From: Macrotis lagotis | Lineage: Eukaryota; Chordata; Mammalia; Peramelemorphia; Peramelidae | NCBI RefSeq assembly: GCF_037893015.1 | Contig: NC_133666.1 | Span: forward strand, 264,113,609-264,177,608 | Length of the DNA: 64,000 nucleotides | Reading direction: 5' to 3' | Shown here: piece after piece, positions 46,690 through 57,424 of the stretch | Numbering within the stretch: the stretch's first letter is position 1 | Layout: every line of letters begins with the position of its first letter | Translations under genes and position numbers: made by a program | Notes under the pieces: generated by a model | The model's database searches: none | Told to the model about the DNA's origin: nothing | Seen by the model: only the letters and a program-made list of their open reading frames with translations

Positions 46690-47690
46690 AAATGAGTAAG
46701 CAGAGAAAAAAGAGGATTACAATTGAGAAATACTTTGCTTGTGATCCCAAGTAGGATCAAAACACTCAATCTGAAGATAAGGAAGCACAAGCTCATGCAT
46801 CTAAAGACTCCAAGAAAAACAGAAATTGGGCTCAGGCTATGACAGAGCTCAAAAAAGACTTTGAAAATCAAGTGAGGGAGATAGAAGAAAAATTGGGAAA
46901 AGAAATGAGAGAGATGCAGGAAAAACATGAAAATGAAGTCAGCAGCTTAGTCAAGGAGATCCAAAAAAATGCTGAAGAAAAAACATGCTAAAAACCAGCA
47001 TAAGTCAAATCGATAAAACAGTTCAAAAAGTTATTGAGGAGAAAAATTCTTTAAAAAGCAGAATTGGTCAGATGGAAAAGGAGATAAGAAAGCTCTCCGA
47101 GGAAAACAAATCCTGCAGACAAAGAATAGAACTGAGGGAGATTGCTGATTTTACGAGAAATCAGGACTCAATACTTCAAAACCAAAAGAATGAAAACTTA
47201 GAAGAAAATGTAAAACATCTCACTGAAAAAAACAACAGATATGGAAAACAGATTTAGGAAAGATAATTTAAAAATTATTGGAATACCTGAAAGTCATGAT
47301 CAGGAAAAAAGCCTTGACATCATTTTCAAAGAATTACTACAGGAAAATTGCCCTGATATCTTAGAAGCAGAGGGCAAAATAGAAATGGAGAAAATCCACC
47401 TATCTCCCCAAGAAAGAGATCCAAAAATAAAAACCAACCCCCAGGAATATTATAGCCAAGTTCCAGAACTCTCAAGTCAAAGAGAAAATATTATAAGCAG
47501 CCAGAAGGACACAATTCAGATATCGTGGAGCTGCAGTCAGGATCACACAGGACTTAGTACCCACTACATTAAAAGCTCGTAGGGCTTGGAATATAATACT
47601 CTGGAAGGCAAAAGAACTTAGAATGCAACCGAGAATCAACTACCCAGCAAAACTGAAGTCCTCTTCAGGGAAAAATATGGGCTTTCAATG
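46690..47690 (+). pseudogene. HAL1 ORF1 (RNA-binding coiled-coil protein), decayed
   Basis: Start 'atgagtaagcag' at 46692 gives M-S-K-Q-R-K-K-R, soon broken by a stop at 46752. Later segments are ordered as in copy 2: coiled-coil residues (EIEEKLGKEMREMQEKHENE; then a frameshift near 46980), 46985-47257, and 47241-47582 with the RRM-like start RKDNLKIIGIPESHDQEKSL. The C-terminal domain is split by further frameshifts, although F-N-E-P-G-K-F and FLLEWPEL can still be read. Nucleic-acid-binding L1 ORF1p forms trimers that coat element RNA. This copy cannot make the full protein. Confidence 0.85.
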
Positions 47691-48289
47691 AACCAGGGAA
47701 ATTTCAAATGTTCCTACTAGAATGGCCAGAGCTGAACAAAAGTTTTGACCTTCAAATACAGGACTCAGGTGAAGCATTGAGATTGGAGGAGAAGGGGAAA
47801 TACGAGGGACTTAATGATGATAAACTACATGTATTGCTGTTTAGAGAAATGATAGTGATAATATTCATATGAACCTTCTCATTTAATAGAGCAGGTAGGA
47901 GGAACTTTTATAGATGAAGCACAGGAGAGAGCTAAGTTTGAAGATATAATATCGTTTAAAAATGGAGTCAATAGACAAAAAGGAAATGTAATGGGAGAAA
48001 GAAAAAGGAGAGGAGGAATAGGCTAAGATATTTCATATAATAAGATTTTTCTTTATTATAATGAGCTACTGCAATGATATGGAAGGGAAGAAGGCAAGGG
48101 GGAATGAGGGAATCTTTGCTCTTATCAGAGGTGTCTAGGAGAGGAAACAGCATATATACTCAATGGGGTATAGACATCTGGAGTAAGAAGGAGAGAATGG
48201 GGATGGGGGAAGGGGGGGGGGAATGTGAGTGATGGAGGAGAGGATGGACCATGGTGGGAGAATGGTCAGATATAACACATTTTTTTTTT

Positions 48290-48430
48290 GCTTCTTGCAA
48301 GGGACTGGGATTGGATGGCCTGTCTGGGACCACAGGGCTGGGTGGATGCTGGGACTAAGGGATGGTATGTGGGCTTGGGACCTCTTGCCCCAGGACCAGG
48401 GATCTGTCTTCTGTGCCACTCAGCTACCCT
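48290..48430 (-). repeat. HAL1 3' module A (SINE-derived)
   Basis: 'ttgcaagggactgggattgg' to 'ctgtgccactcagctaccct' aligns with the antisense SINE but is the most diverged of the three modules. The equivalent in copy 2 is at 55840-55985. Confidence 0.65.
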
Positions 48431-48654
48431 ACAGCAGAGACAGAGTGAAAGGAGAGAGAAAATATAGTACATGGTAGTGGAGAAGTACAAATGGAGGGAG
48501 TTGCGATTAGCCATGGCAACAGTGGAAAAATATGGAAGTAACTTTCGTGATGGACTTATCATAAAGAATGTGATCCACCCACAACAGAGCTGGTGGTGTT
48601 GGAACACAGACTGAAGTACATGTATTATCATCATCATCATCATCATTATTATTA

Positions 48655-48800
48655 TTTTTGGGGGGTTGCAGGGAAAATGGGGCTGGGTGGCCTGCCTGGG
48701 GTCACATAGCTGGGTAATTGTTGGATGTCTGAGGCTGGATTTGGACTTGGGTGCTCCTGGCTCAAGGGCCAGTGCTCTGTCTGCCACCCGGCTGCCCCCT
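48655..48800 (-). repeat. HAL1 3' module B (SINE-derived, A-to-G rich)
   Basis: Aligned by hand to local young SINE copies read in the same direction, this module has about 15 A-to-G changes against about 2 G-to-A, 3 T-to-C and 6-7 C-to-T. Examples: 'ttaagtgg' to 'ctgggtgg', 'attattaag' to 'attgttgga', 'ctgactcc' to 'ctggctca'. Copy 2 shares many of the changes. Confidence 0.75.
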
Positions 48801-48844
48801 ACTATCATTATTACTATTTTATTTTATTTCAGGTCTTTTGGGGT

Positions 48845-48997
48845 TTTTTTTTTGGTTTTTGTGGGGCAATGGGGTTGGGGTGGCTTGCATGGGGTCACAC
48901 AGTTGGATGCCTGTTGGGTGTATGGAGCCAGATTCGGGCTTGGGTGCTCCTGGCTCCAGGGCTGGTGCTCCGTCCTCTGCGCCACCTGGCCATACCT
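48845..48997 (-). repeat. HAL1 3' module C (SINE-derived, A-to-G rich)
   Basis: About 19 A-to-G against about 2 G-to-A and 3 T-to-C by hand alignment. Examples: 'ggttaagtgg' to 'ggttggggtgg', 'gaactcaggtac' to 'gggcttgggtgc', 'cacctagc' to 'cacctggc'. Copy 2 equivalent at 55305-55440. Confidence 0.75.
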
Positions 48998-49234
48998 AAA
49001 ATTATTACTATTTTTTTATTTTTATTTTTTATTTTTAATTTTAAATTTTTTCCTCTACCCTTTACTTTCTCGCACATGCAGGTCTATATTTTTTGGGAGG
49101 AGGGAGTATTATGTTTACTCTTAAACAAGAATATTTTATTAATGTATAAAAAACATTATTTGTACAAAATAAGAATAAATAAATACATACATAAAGAAAG
49201 TAAAAAAAAGCAAAGGAAAAGGAGAAGCCCATTT

Positions 49235-49530
49235 GTATATGATTTAAGTATTCAAATTATATTTATTAAGATATATATTCTATACAACCATCTGAGCCCC
49301 CAGGAGGGCTAGAGATGGAAGGGAATGCTTTAATCTTCCAATTCTGCATCCTAGTTGTAAGGCAGTTCCAAGGCTATCCCCTTTTGTGCAGGAAAATATT
49401 CCATCCATGGGAAAGGACATTTTTCCTTTTCAGGGATACCAAGATGGTGATTAGTTGGGAGTTAGGTGTTATCTGTCCTCTTCACTTCCAAATTTATGGT
49501 TTGGGAACTGTAAGTGCTGTCACTGATTGC
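49235..49530. other. Unassigned sequence between HAL1 and RTE
   Basis: No repeat or gene recognised. Confidence 0.35.
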
Positions 49531-49534
49531 TGGG

Positions 49535-50815
49535 GATTGGCATATTAGGACTGAAAAATGTCCATTTCTATAAAGGTAAAGGGGATATATTATGCTACAA
49601 CAATCTTGGTGGTCTCTCTCTTAGTGCTGGCAGAATTATTGCCAGAGTCCTCCTTAATAAGCTGATCCCTCCTCTGGAAATTGAGCATATATCTGAAAGC
49701 CAGGAAGCCTTCAGAAAAGTCCAAGAATAGTTGATATAGTGTTTACTGCCTGAGAACTCTGGGAGAAATACCAGGACCAGAAAAGAGATCTGTACACAAA
49801 GTTTGTCAATCTGACCAAGACCTTTGATATTGTCAGTTGTGAGACTTGTGGAAAATTATATCAAAATCTGGTTACCTAATAAAGGTTTTCAATTGTTTTT
49901 CAGTTTCATGATGGCATACTTCCCTGGGTTCTGGATAATGGATGATACTCTTATGCTTTAACAGCCACCACTGCACTGCAACATTCATGGGTGGAGTCAC
50001 TGGTTATGGCAAATGGAGAAATTTTTTAAACTGTGGATAAGTACACTCACCTTGGTAGTATATTTTTCAGGAAAGTATACATTGAAAATGAGTTTGACAT
50101 ATTTCTTGCCAGAGCTATCTCAGCAATTTGCATGCTCCAAAGAAAAGTGTGGGAATGAAGCGGTATTAGACTGTCTACTTAACTGAAAGTCTACAGAGCC
50201 ATTGTGTTGACTTCATTGTTGAATGCTTGTGAAATCTGGACAGTCTAACATTGGCCATGCCAGGAAATTGAATCAGTTCATTTGCGTTGTCTTAGGAAGA
50301 TTCTGAAGATAACTTGGCAAAATCAGGTACTGGAGAATGAAGTCCTTTCTTAAGCTAAGCTGCCAAGCTTTCAAAATCTACTGAAAAGAACACAATGTTG
50401 ATGATCTGGTCATGTTGCTTGAATGTCAAAGATATGTTTGCCTAAAAGACTATTTTATGGAGAACTCATGTAAAGCAGGCACATGGAGGTCAGAAGAAGC
50501 AATACAAAGTCACTCTCAAGGTCTCTCTGAAGAATTTTGCAATTGATTGTATGAGACCATGGGAGATGCTGGCAAAGGAATGCCCACCATGGTAAGGTCA
50601 GATCAAAGAAGATGCTGTGCTGTATGAACAAAGCAGAATTGCAGTAGTTTAAAAGAAATGTGAGACATGAAATTTAGAGACATCTCCACCTTAAAATGTT
50701 CAAATGGATCACTTGTGCCTGACCTATGATTGAACTTTCCAAGCATATATGTTCTGATCAGCCATAGTGATGCCATTTTAATACTCTTTGAGAATGAAAG
50801 ACAACAACCAACCAT
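49535..50815 (+). mobile_element. RTE-type LINE ORF2 relic, sense
   Basis: Translation at 49545-49730 reads VHFYKGKGDILCYNNLGGLS then L-S-A-G-R-I-I-A-R-V-L-L-N-K-L-I-P, matching the RT motif YKGKG ... CDNYRGISLL ... GKILARVLLNRL. Further on, decayed versions of DLTKAFD, TYLGS and a C-terminal ACE(I)WT segment follow, ending 'gagaatgaaagacaacaacc'. The clade (RTE) is assigned from motif memory. Multiple stops and frameshifts, old. Confidence 0.7.
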
Positions 50816-50829
50816 ATACAAGATAGATG

Positions 50830-51660
50830 CAAAGTAGAAACATGACCACTTTAGAGGAAAAGCAATAGAAATTAGGGGAAATAAGGAAGGGCTCCTGCAT
50901 CAGTTGGTGCTTGAGCTGGATCTTAAAAGGAAACCAGAGATTTTAAAAGGTGGAAGGAGGAGAGAGAGAATTCCAGGTGGGGGGACCTGCCAATGCAAAG
51001 GCCCAGAGAGAAGAGTTGGAGTTATGTGTGAGGAATAAGCAAGTAGAAGATACATGCAAATAACTGTACTGTGTGTATGTCTGTGTGTCATAATGAAAGA
51101 GTTGAGAATGATATGAATTCTGGGAATCTAGGTGCCTTGGCCAAGACAATGTTAAAAAAAATTTGGAGAAGGGGAAGGGGTGAGGGTGGAGGAGAGATAA
51201 TGAGTTTAATTTTAGTCATATTTGAGTTTGTGATATCTGTGAGATAATGTGAGTTGTTTAGAAATTACTAGTGATAGCAGACTAAAACTTGGAAGAGATA
51301 CTACGACTGGATATATAGATCTGGGAATCATCTGAATAGAAAACAATTGAAGTCACAGGAGCTGATGAGAACATTAAACAAGACAGATGGTCCCAGTCAG
51401 AATTATAGGGGATACTTGTGCATGGTGGACCTAGATGAATATTTTGGAAAGGAGATTAAGAAAGATTGGTCATACATGTAGGAGGAAGATCAGGATAAAG
51501 CAGTGTCATGAAAACCAAGAAAGAAGGAACACACAGGAGCATGTGATCAATGTTAGCAAAGGCTATAGGTAGATCAAGAGGGTTGAAGACTGAGAAAAGT
51601 CCATAAGATTTGTCAGTTAAGGGATCATTGGGTCCAAAAAATAAGTGTTCGAAGGCTATG
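50830..51660 (-). mobile_element. L2 LINE relic, antisense
   Basis: 'ggatcttaaaaggaaaccag', 'gagaattccaggtgggggga', 'agatctgggaatcatctgaa', 'gtagatcaagagggttgaag' and 'agggatcattgg' follow the same order as the L2 at 17370-19400. Confidence 0.7.
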
Positions 51661-51729
51661 AACTAATTAGCTTCTAAAAGAAGCTATTAGTTATAAAATG
51701 ATATTAGTATAAGATAAAACTCTAAAACA

Positions 51730-52590
51730 CTAATAATAAGTATATTGAATGAAAACAACCTTTAAGTATTTCTTCATACCCAGAAAATTGTCAAAGAAAA
51801 CAAAAGTTTAGAAGAATCAATATTGGAGGGGTGGTAAGAAGATATACACATTAGTGTATTTTTTTTTTATTAAAGATAATGGGGTTAAGTGACTTAACCA
51901 TACTAGTGTATTCTTAGTGGAGTTGCAAATCAGTACAGTCATTTTTGAAAATAATTTAGAATTATGCAAATAAATGTAGAAAAATATTCATATTTTTGTC
52001 CCAGAGATTCTACTGTTGGACTTAAACCTTAAAAAGATCATGGGTGAGAAGAAAGTGCTATATATACCAAAATATGTATAGGGTACTTTCTGTTATAGCA
52101 AAGAATCGGAAGCAAAGTAGTTATCCATTGATTCAGGAATGACAAAACAAATTGTGATATATAAATGAATTCCTGTGCTATAAGAAATTATGATTACAGA
52201 GAAGGATGAATAGATTCATATCAACTGATGCAGAATAAACAGATTCAAAAAATATATCAAATGCAATAACAATGTAAAAACTAATCAAGACTGAATATTA
52301 TAAAATTACAAAGAACAAGCTTGTTTTCAAAAAAGAAAGAAGATTGATCATCGTCACTTTTTTGAAGAGGTAGAAGACTGATGATATGAACATTGCATTT
52401 TTTAAAGTATTCTTGTATTATTGATCAGTTTTGCTTATTTTTCTCTTCTTCCTTTTTTTAAATTTATTTTATTTATTTATTAACAAAAATTATTTGTCAA
52501 ATGGATGATTACCCAGGAGGGAGTAGGGTGAAGATATTGGGAGAAATTTTAGTTATGTATAAAACAAAAATATCAACAATTTTTAAAAAA
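51730..52590 (+). mobile_element. Old L1 3' part, sense
   Basis: 'tatccattgattcaggaatg', 'cctgtgctataagaaattat', 'gataccaactgatgcagaat'-like landmarks and an A-rich end. A 40-bp SINE remnant (51862-51899) with flanking 'tagtgtatt' repeats sits near the left end. Confidence 0.62.
51862..51899 (-). repeat. Severely 5'-truncated SINE insertion
   Basis: Poly(T) followed by 'ataatggggttaagtgactt', flanked by TTAGTGTATT on the left and CTAGTGTATT on the right. Only the SINE 3' end was inserted. Confidence 0.65.
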
Positions 52591-52619
52591 GAGATATTTA
52601 TTAAATTATATTGTGATTT

Positions 52620-53350
52620 CATTTGAATGATGAAATTAGAAGCTAAATTTTAGAGGTTTTATGGAAGAGTGTCAGGAGAGGAAATGAATGTATAAATAGT
52701 AGATTTTCTCAAGAAGTTTATCCATACAGCTAGGTGACACAGTATATAGCATACTGGCCCTGGAGTCAGGAGGACTTGAGTTCAAATCCAGACTCAGACA
52801 CTAAATAATTGCCTTGCTGTGTGACCTTGGGCAGTCACTTAACCCCATAGCCTTGCAAAAAAAAAAGTTTAGCCAGAAAGGAAGGAGAAACATAGGCAGT
52901 TACTACTTAGCAGGAATAGTTAGATTGAAAGAGAACTTTTTTTTTGATTTGCTTTATTTTTTTTTTTTGTTGTTTTTAGGATGAAGAAGATATGTATATT
53001 TGTGGGTGGCAGTAGATATGAAGAAATTGAAGATTAGGGAGAGATTAGGGATGAAGGAGGGGCAATATTCTGGAGAAGACCACATGGAATGGTGGTATCA
53101 AGGGCTCATATAGATTGGGTTTTCCTTAATAAGGAGAGAGGCTGTTTGTGAAGCAGGCAGATATTGGGATCAGATGGCTAGAGGAGATGGAAGGAAGGGA
53201 GAAGTAAGAATTTGGGGCCTTTTTTTGGCAAAGCATGAGGAGAGGTCCTCAGCTTTGTGGGTAAGAGGAATGTGCACTTGGGGGGGGCATGAAGAGAAAT
53301 TATAATGTTTGAAATGGTTGCTATGATCAGCGGTACAACAAAATAATGAA
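52620..53350 (-). mobile_element. L2-like relic, antisense
   Basis: Purine-rich blocks such as 'agagagattagggatgaagg'-type sequence and 'gaatggtggtatcaagggct' resemble the antisense EN region of L2. Weakly supported. The minus-strand open frame at 53170-53373 lies in it. Confidence 0.4.
52724..52864 (+). repeat. tRNA-derived SINE with TSD, sense
   Basis: Starts at 'atacagctaggtgacacagt'. TSD AAGTTTATCC at 52714-52723 and AAGTTTAGCC at 52865-52874. Confidence 0.88.
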
Positions 53351-53894
53351 GGAGGTATAAAAGTGTTTAACACTTCACATCTCTCAGTCTTCTATGATTA
53401 CTAAATCTCATCCTTTGGGACCTTTTTCAGATTTAAAACTTGAAATTATTTTGATTTCTCTCTTCTGACTTTAACTTCCATATATCACTTTTAAATCATT
53501 GATCTTCAGGCTATTTGAAGTTGATTTGATACATACCTGCTAATGCAGTGTAATAGTTATTTCTCTTAGTTTTATTCATTCTGTGTTCCCATTAAGATAT
53601 GATTCATTGTTTTTTCTTTTCCTGCCAAAACTCTGGGGATGTCTGGCTGCAAAGAATGATCAATGGAAAGAAATGTTCCCAGTTTTGAAATAGAACCAGC
53701 CTGAAGGATATCAGTAGGGGTTAGTTAATTTCATTTTGGGGATAGAATATAGAGACCTTGTCAAGTTATTTAGCCTCATTTAGGTTTCAGTTCTTTATAA
53801 AATGAGAAAGGTAGGCTAGATTCTTAGCAGTACCAACATTTTCAACGGCTTTCTGAATATTTCAACTACTACTCTCTTCATTCTCTTCCCAACA
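53351..53894. other. Unassigned sequence with a short MIR-like tail
   Basis: Only a MIR-like 'ttcagttctttataaaatga' block near 53787-53807 is recognisable. Confidence 0.35.
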
Positions 53895-55304
53895 GATTTT
53901 TTTAATTGATATATTATTTTTCCAAATATATGTTATAAAGGTTTTTCAACATTCATCCATATGTATATGCATATTTTTGAGTTACAAAATTTCCTTTCAC
54001 TCTCCCTTCCCACTCCTGTCCCCTCAGTGGTGAACAGTCAGGCCAATATTGTACATACATATTTGTGTTAAACATGTTTCCAGATTAGTCATTTTTGGTA
54101 TGAGGAAATAGGAATAAGGGAAAGAAATACATGAGATAGTTTTTTTTTAAAAGTGAATATAGTGTTCATCAGATTCTGAAGGGTCTTTTTGGTTTGGTTT
54201 TGTTTTTCTTCCTCTGGAGGGGGATAGCATTGTCTATAGTTGGTCTAGTAGGGTTGTCCTAGCTCTGAACTGCTGTGAGCAACTGCATCCATCAGGATTG
54301 ATCATTTCACAATGGTGTTGTTAATGTGTATATTGTTCTCTTGGTTCTGCTCCCTTGACTCAGCATCAGTTCTTGTAATTCATTCCATGCTTCTCAGGAG
54401 TCTGACCATTTATGGTTTCTTATAGAACAAGAGTATTCCATAATATTCATATACCATAAATTGTTTAACTCTTCCCCAGTTGATGGGCATCCCCTCAATT
54501 TCCAATTCTTTGCCACTCCAAACAGAGCTGCTATGAATATTTTTGAACATGTGGGACTTTTCCCACTTTGCATAATTTTTTTCCTGGATATAGTCCTAGA
54601 ATTGAAATTGCTGGGTCAAAGGGTATGGACAGTTTTATTGCTCTTTGGACATAGTTCCATAGTGCTCTCCAGAATATTTGAATCAACTTACAACTCCAGC
54701 AGCAATGTATCAGTGTCCAAAGCCTCCCACCACCTCTCCAACACTGATCATTTTCCCTTTATGTCATCTTAGCCAATCCCTTAGGTGTGAGAGGATACCT
54801 CATAGTTGCTTTAATTTGAATTTCTCTAATTAATAATAATTTGCAGCATTTTTTTCTCATGATTATATATAGCTTTAATTTCTTCATTCAAAGACTATCT
54901 ATTTATATCCATTGACCATTTATCATTTGGGGAATTTGCCCCCTTTCCATAGATCTGATAGAGTATTTCTATTAATCTATCTGTGGTGTCACCCTTTATT
55001 AAATCCTGTACCATTTTTGACCTTATTTTGATATAGGGTGTGAGATCTAGGTCCATGCCTAGTTTTTGCCATACTATTTTCCAGTTTTCTCAGCAGTTTT
55101 TTTTTCCTTTCTTTTTTTTCTTTTTTTAATTTATTTTTTATTCTCATTTTGTACAAATGTTTTTCTTTACATTAATAAAATATACTTGTTTACAAGTAAA
55201 CAAAATACCCCTCCCCCCATGAATATAGATAGACTTGCTTGGGCAAAAAAGTAAAGGGGGGAGAAAAAAAATTAAAATTAAAAAAATAATAGTAATATTT
55301 GTAG

Positions 55305-55440
55305 CTATGGCCAGGTGGCACAATGGACAAAGCACCAGCCCTGGAGCCACTAGCACCTGAGTCCATATCCAGCCTCATAAACCCAATAATCACCCAGCCA
55401 TATGACATGCAAGCTACCCGATCCCCACTGCCCTGCAAAA
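55305..55440 (+). repeat. HAL1 copy 2, 3' module C (SINE-derived)
   Basis: 'tggccaggtggcacaatgga' to 'ccactgccctgcaaaaacc', SINE-sense on the + strand because the HAL1 lies on the - strand. Shows the complementary T-to-C bias, for example 'acttaataattacc' to 'acccaataatcacc'. Confidence 0.7.
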
Positions 55441-55494
55441 ACCAAAAAGAAGAAAAAAAGACCTAAAATAAAATAAAATAGTAATAATAGTAGG

Positions 55495-55630
55495 GGTGGC
55501 TGGGTGGCAGACAGAGCATTGGCCCTTGAGCCAGGAGCACCTAGGTCCAAATCCGGCCCCAGACACCCAATGATCACCCTGCTATGTGGCCCCAAGCAGG
55601 CCACCCAGCCCCACTTGCCCTGCACCCTCC
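55495..55630 (+). repeat. HAL1 copy 2, 3' module B (SINE-derived)
   Basis: 'gtggctgggtggcagacaga' to 'ccacttgccctgcaccctcc'. Shares with copy 1 the internal deletion ('ggcagacaga') and many substitutions, showing that both derive from one altered source. Confidence 0.75.
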
Positions 55631-55839
55631 CCCAAATAATAACAAAAAAGGTGTTTCAGTCTTTGTTCCAATACCATCAACTCTGTCGTGAGTGGATCAC
55701 ATTCTTTATGATAAGTCCATCACAAAAGTTACTTCCATATTTTTCCAACATTGCCATTGCTGATCGCAACTCCCTCCTTTCTTATTTCTCCACTACCATG
55801 TACTCTATTTTCTCTCTCCTTTCACTCTGACTTTGCTGT

Positions 55840-55985
55840 AGGGTTGCTGAGTGGCGCAGCAGACAGATCCCTGGTCCTGGGGCCAAGAAGCCCTGAGCCC
55901 CCATACTACCCCTTAGGCCCAGAATCCACCTGGACCTATGGTCTTGGGAAGGCCATCCAATCCCAGCCCCTTGCAAGAAGTAAAA
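55840..55985 (+). repeat. HAL1 copy 2, 3' module A (SINE-derived)
   Basis: 'agggttgctgagtggcgcag' to 'ccagccccttgcaagaag'. Homologous to 48290-48430. Confidence 0.65.
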
Positions 55986-56572
55986 AAAGAAAATGTGTTA
56001 TATCTGACCACTATCCCCCCATGGTCCATCCTCTCCTCCTTTATTCACATCCCCACCCCTTCCCCCCCTGCTCCCCCCTCCTTCTTACTCCAGTTGTCTA
56101 TACCCCATTGAGTATAGTTGCTGTTTCCTCTCCTAGCCATTTCTGATGAGAGCAAAGGTTCCCTCATTCCCCTTTGCCTCCCCCCTTCCATATCATTGCA
56201 ATAGCTCATTGTAATTAAAAAAATCTTATTATGTGAAATATCTTGGACTATTCCCCCTCTCCTTTTTTCTTTCTCCCATTCCATTTCCCTTTTTTTCTTA
56301 TTGACTCCATTTTACACCATATTTTATCTTCGAATTCAGCTTTCTCCTGTGCTTCAACTATAAAAGTTCCCTCTACCTGCTCTATTAACTGAGATGGTTC
56401 ATGTGAATATTATCAGTATCATTTTTCTATACATGCAGTTCATCCTCATTAAGTCCCTCATATTTCCCCCCTCTCCTCCAATCTCCATGCTTCATCTGAG
56501 TCCTGTATCTGAAGATCAAACCTTCTGTTCAGCTCTGGCCATTCCAAAAGGAACCTTTGAAATTCCCCTGGT

Positions 56573-57424
56573 TCATTGAAAGTCCATCTTTTTCCCCTGG
56601 AAGAGGACATTCAACCTTGCTGGGTAGTTCATTCTTGGCTGCATTCTAAGCTCTTTTGCCTTCCAGTATATTGTATTCCAAGCCCTACGAGCTTCCAATG
56701 TAGTTGCTGCTAAGTCCTGTGTGATCCTGACTGCAGCTCCACAATATTTGAACTGTGCCCTTCTGGCTGCTTGTAATATTTTCTCTTTGACTTGGGAGTT
56801 CTGGAACTTGGCTATAATATTCCTGAGGGTTGTTTTTTTGGGATCTCTTTCTCGGGGGGATGGGTGGATTCTGTCCATTTCTATTTTGCCCTCTGCTTCT
56901 AGAATATCAGGGCAATTTTCCTGTAGTAATTCTTTGAAAATGATGTCAAGGCTCTTTTCCTGATCATGACTTTCAGGTATTCCAATAATTTTCAAATTAT
57001 CTTTCCTAAGTCTGTTTTCCATATCAGTTGTTTTTTCAATGAGATATTTCACATTTTCTTCTAATTTTTCATTTTTTTGGTTCTGAAGTATTGATTCCTG
57101 ATTTCTGGTAAATTCATCAGTCTCCCTGAATTCAATTCTTTGTCTGAAGGATTTATTCTCCTCAGAGAGTTTTCTTATCTCTCTTTCCATTTGGCCAATT
57201 TTGCTTTTTAAAGCATTCTTCTCCCCAATAACTTTTTGAACTGTTTTATCCATTTGACTTAAGCTGTTTTTTAGCATGCTATTTTCTTCAGCATTTTTTT
57301 GGATGTCCTTGACTAAGCTGCTGACTTCATTTTCATGTTTTTCCTGCATCTCTCTCCTTTCTTTTCCCAGTTTTTCTTCTAACTCCCTCATTTGATTTTC
57401 AAAGTCTTTTTTGAGCTCTTTCAT
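56573..57424 (-). CDS. HAL1 ORF1 protein, largely intact L1-type RNA-binding protein
   Basis: 283 codons from an internal Met. The same frame stays open upstream to about 57540 (K-R-K-T-I-E-K-Y-F-A-N-E-P ... KKNRNWAQA), but the expected ATG is out of frame. Residues 1-150 are a heptad-rich, charged coiled coil (KELKKDFENQMRELEEKLGK; EENSMLKNSLSQMDKTVQKV). At about 157 the RRM-like domain starts (RLRKDNLKIIGIPESHDQEK). The C-terminal domain has FQNSQVKEKILQAARRAQFK, VRITQDLAATTLEARRAWNT and MQPRMNYPARLNVLFQGK. It stops at M-D-F-Q. About 50 further residues (F-N-E-P-G-E-F ... FLLEWPELNRRFDLQIQDSD) continue in the next frame after an A-run. In the L1 family, ORF1p trimerises and packages element RNA. 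Possible translation here is inference. Confidence 0.85.
   Translation of the reverse strand: MKELKKDFENQMRELEEKLGKERREMQEKHENEVSSLVKDIQKNAEENSMLKNSLSQMDKTVQKVIGEKNALKSKIGQMEREIRKLSEENKSFRQRIEFRETDEFTRNQESILQNQKNEKLEENVKYLIEKTTDMENRLRKDNLKIIGIPESHDQEKSLDIIFKELLQENCPDILEAEGKIEMDRIHPSPRERDPKKTTLRNIIAKFQNSQVKEKILQAARRAQFKYCGAAVRITQDLAATTLEARRAWNTIYWKAKELRMQPRMNYPARLNVLFQGKKMDFQ

Larger units (their letters stand above)
46190..49230 (+). mobile_element. HAL1 (half-L1) element, copy 1
   Basis: A GC-rich 5' region, an L1-type ORF1 (about 46690-47690) and a long 3' region, with no ORF2 between ORF1 and the 3' end. The 3' terminus 'ttatttgtacaaaataagaa' plus an A-rich tail parallels copy 2. HAL1 elements are known non-autonomous L1 relatives that keep ORF1 and rely on L1 ORF2p. 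The 5' part differs from copy 2 before about 46330, so the left limit is approximate. No clear TSD found. Confidence 0.82.

Noticed and set aside
46563-47582. Host coiled-coil protein gene
   Set aside because: The coiled coil plus RRM-like and C-terminal motifs are those of L1 ORF1, and a second copy lies at 56573-57424 in another element.
48266-49312. Several overlapping 150-195-codon open frames on both strands
   Set aside because: They run through the GC-richer HAL1 3' modules and have no domains. The A-to-G shift removes stop codons (TAA/TAG), which explains the long frames.
1021-52864. CRISPR-like array from the recurrent 'cacacagctagg' words
   Set aside because: The recurrences are dispersed SINE copies in both orientations with TSDs, in a mammalian genome.
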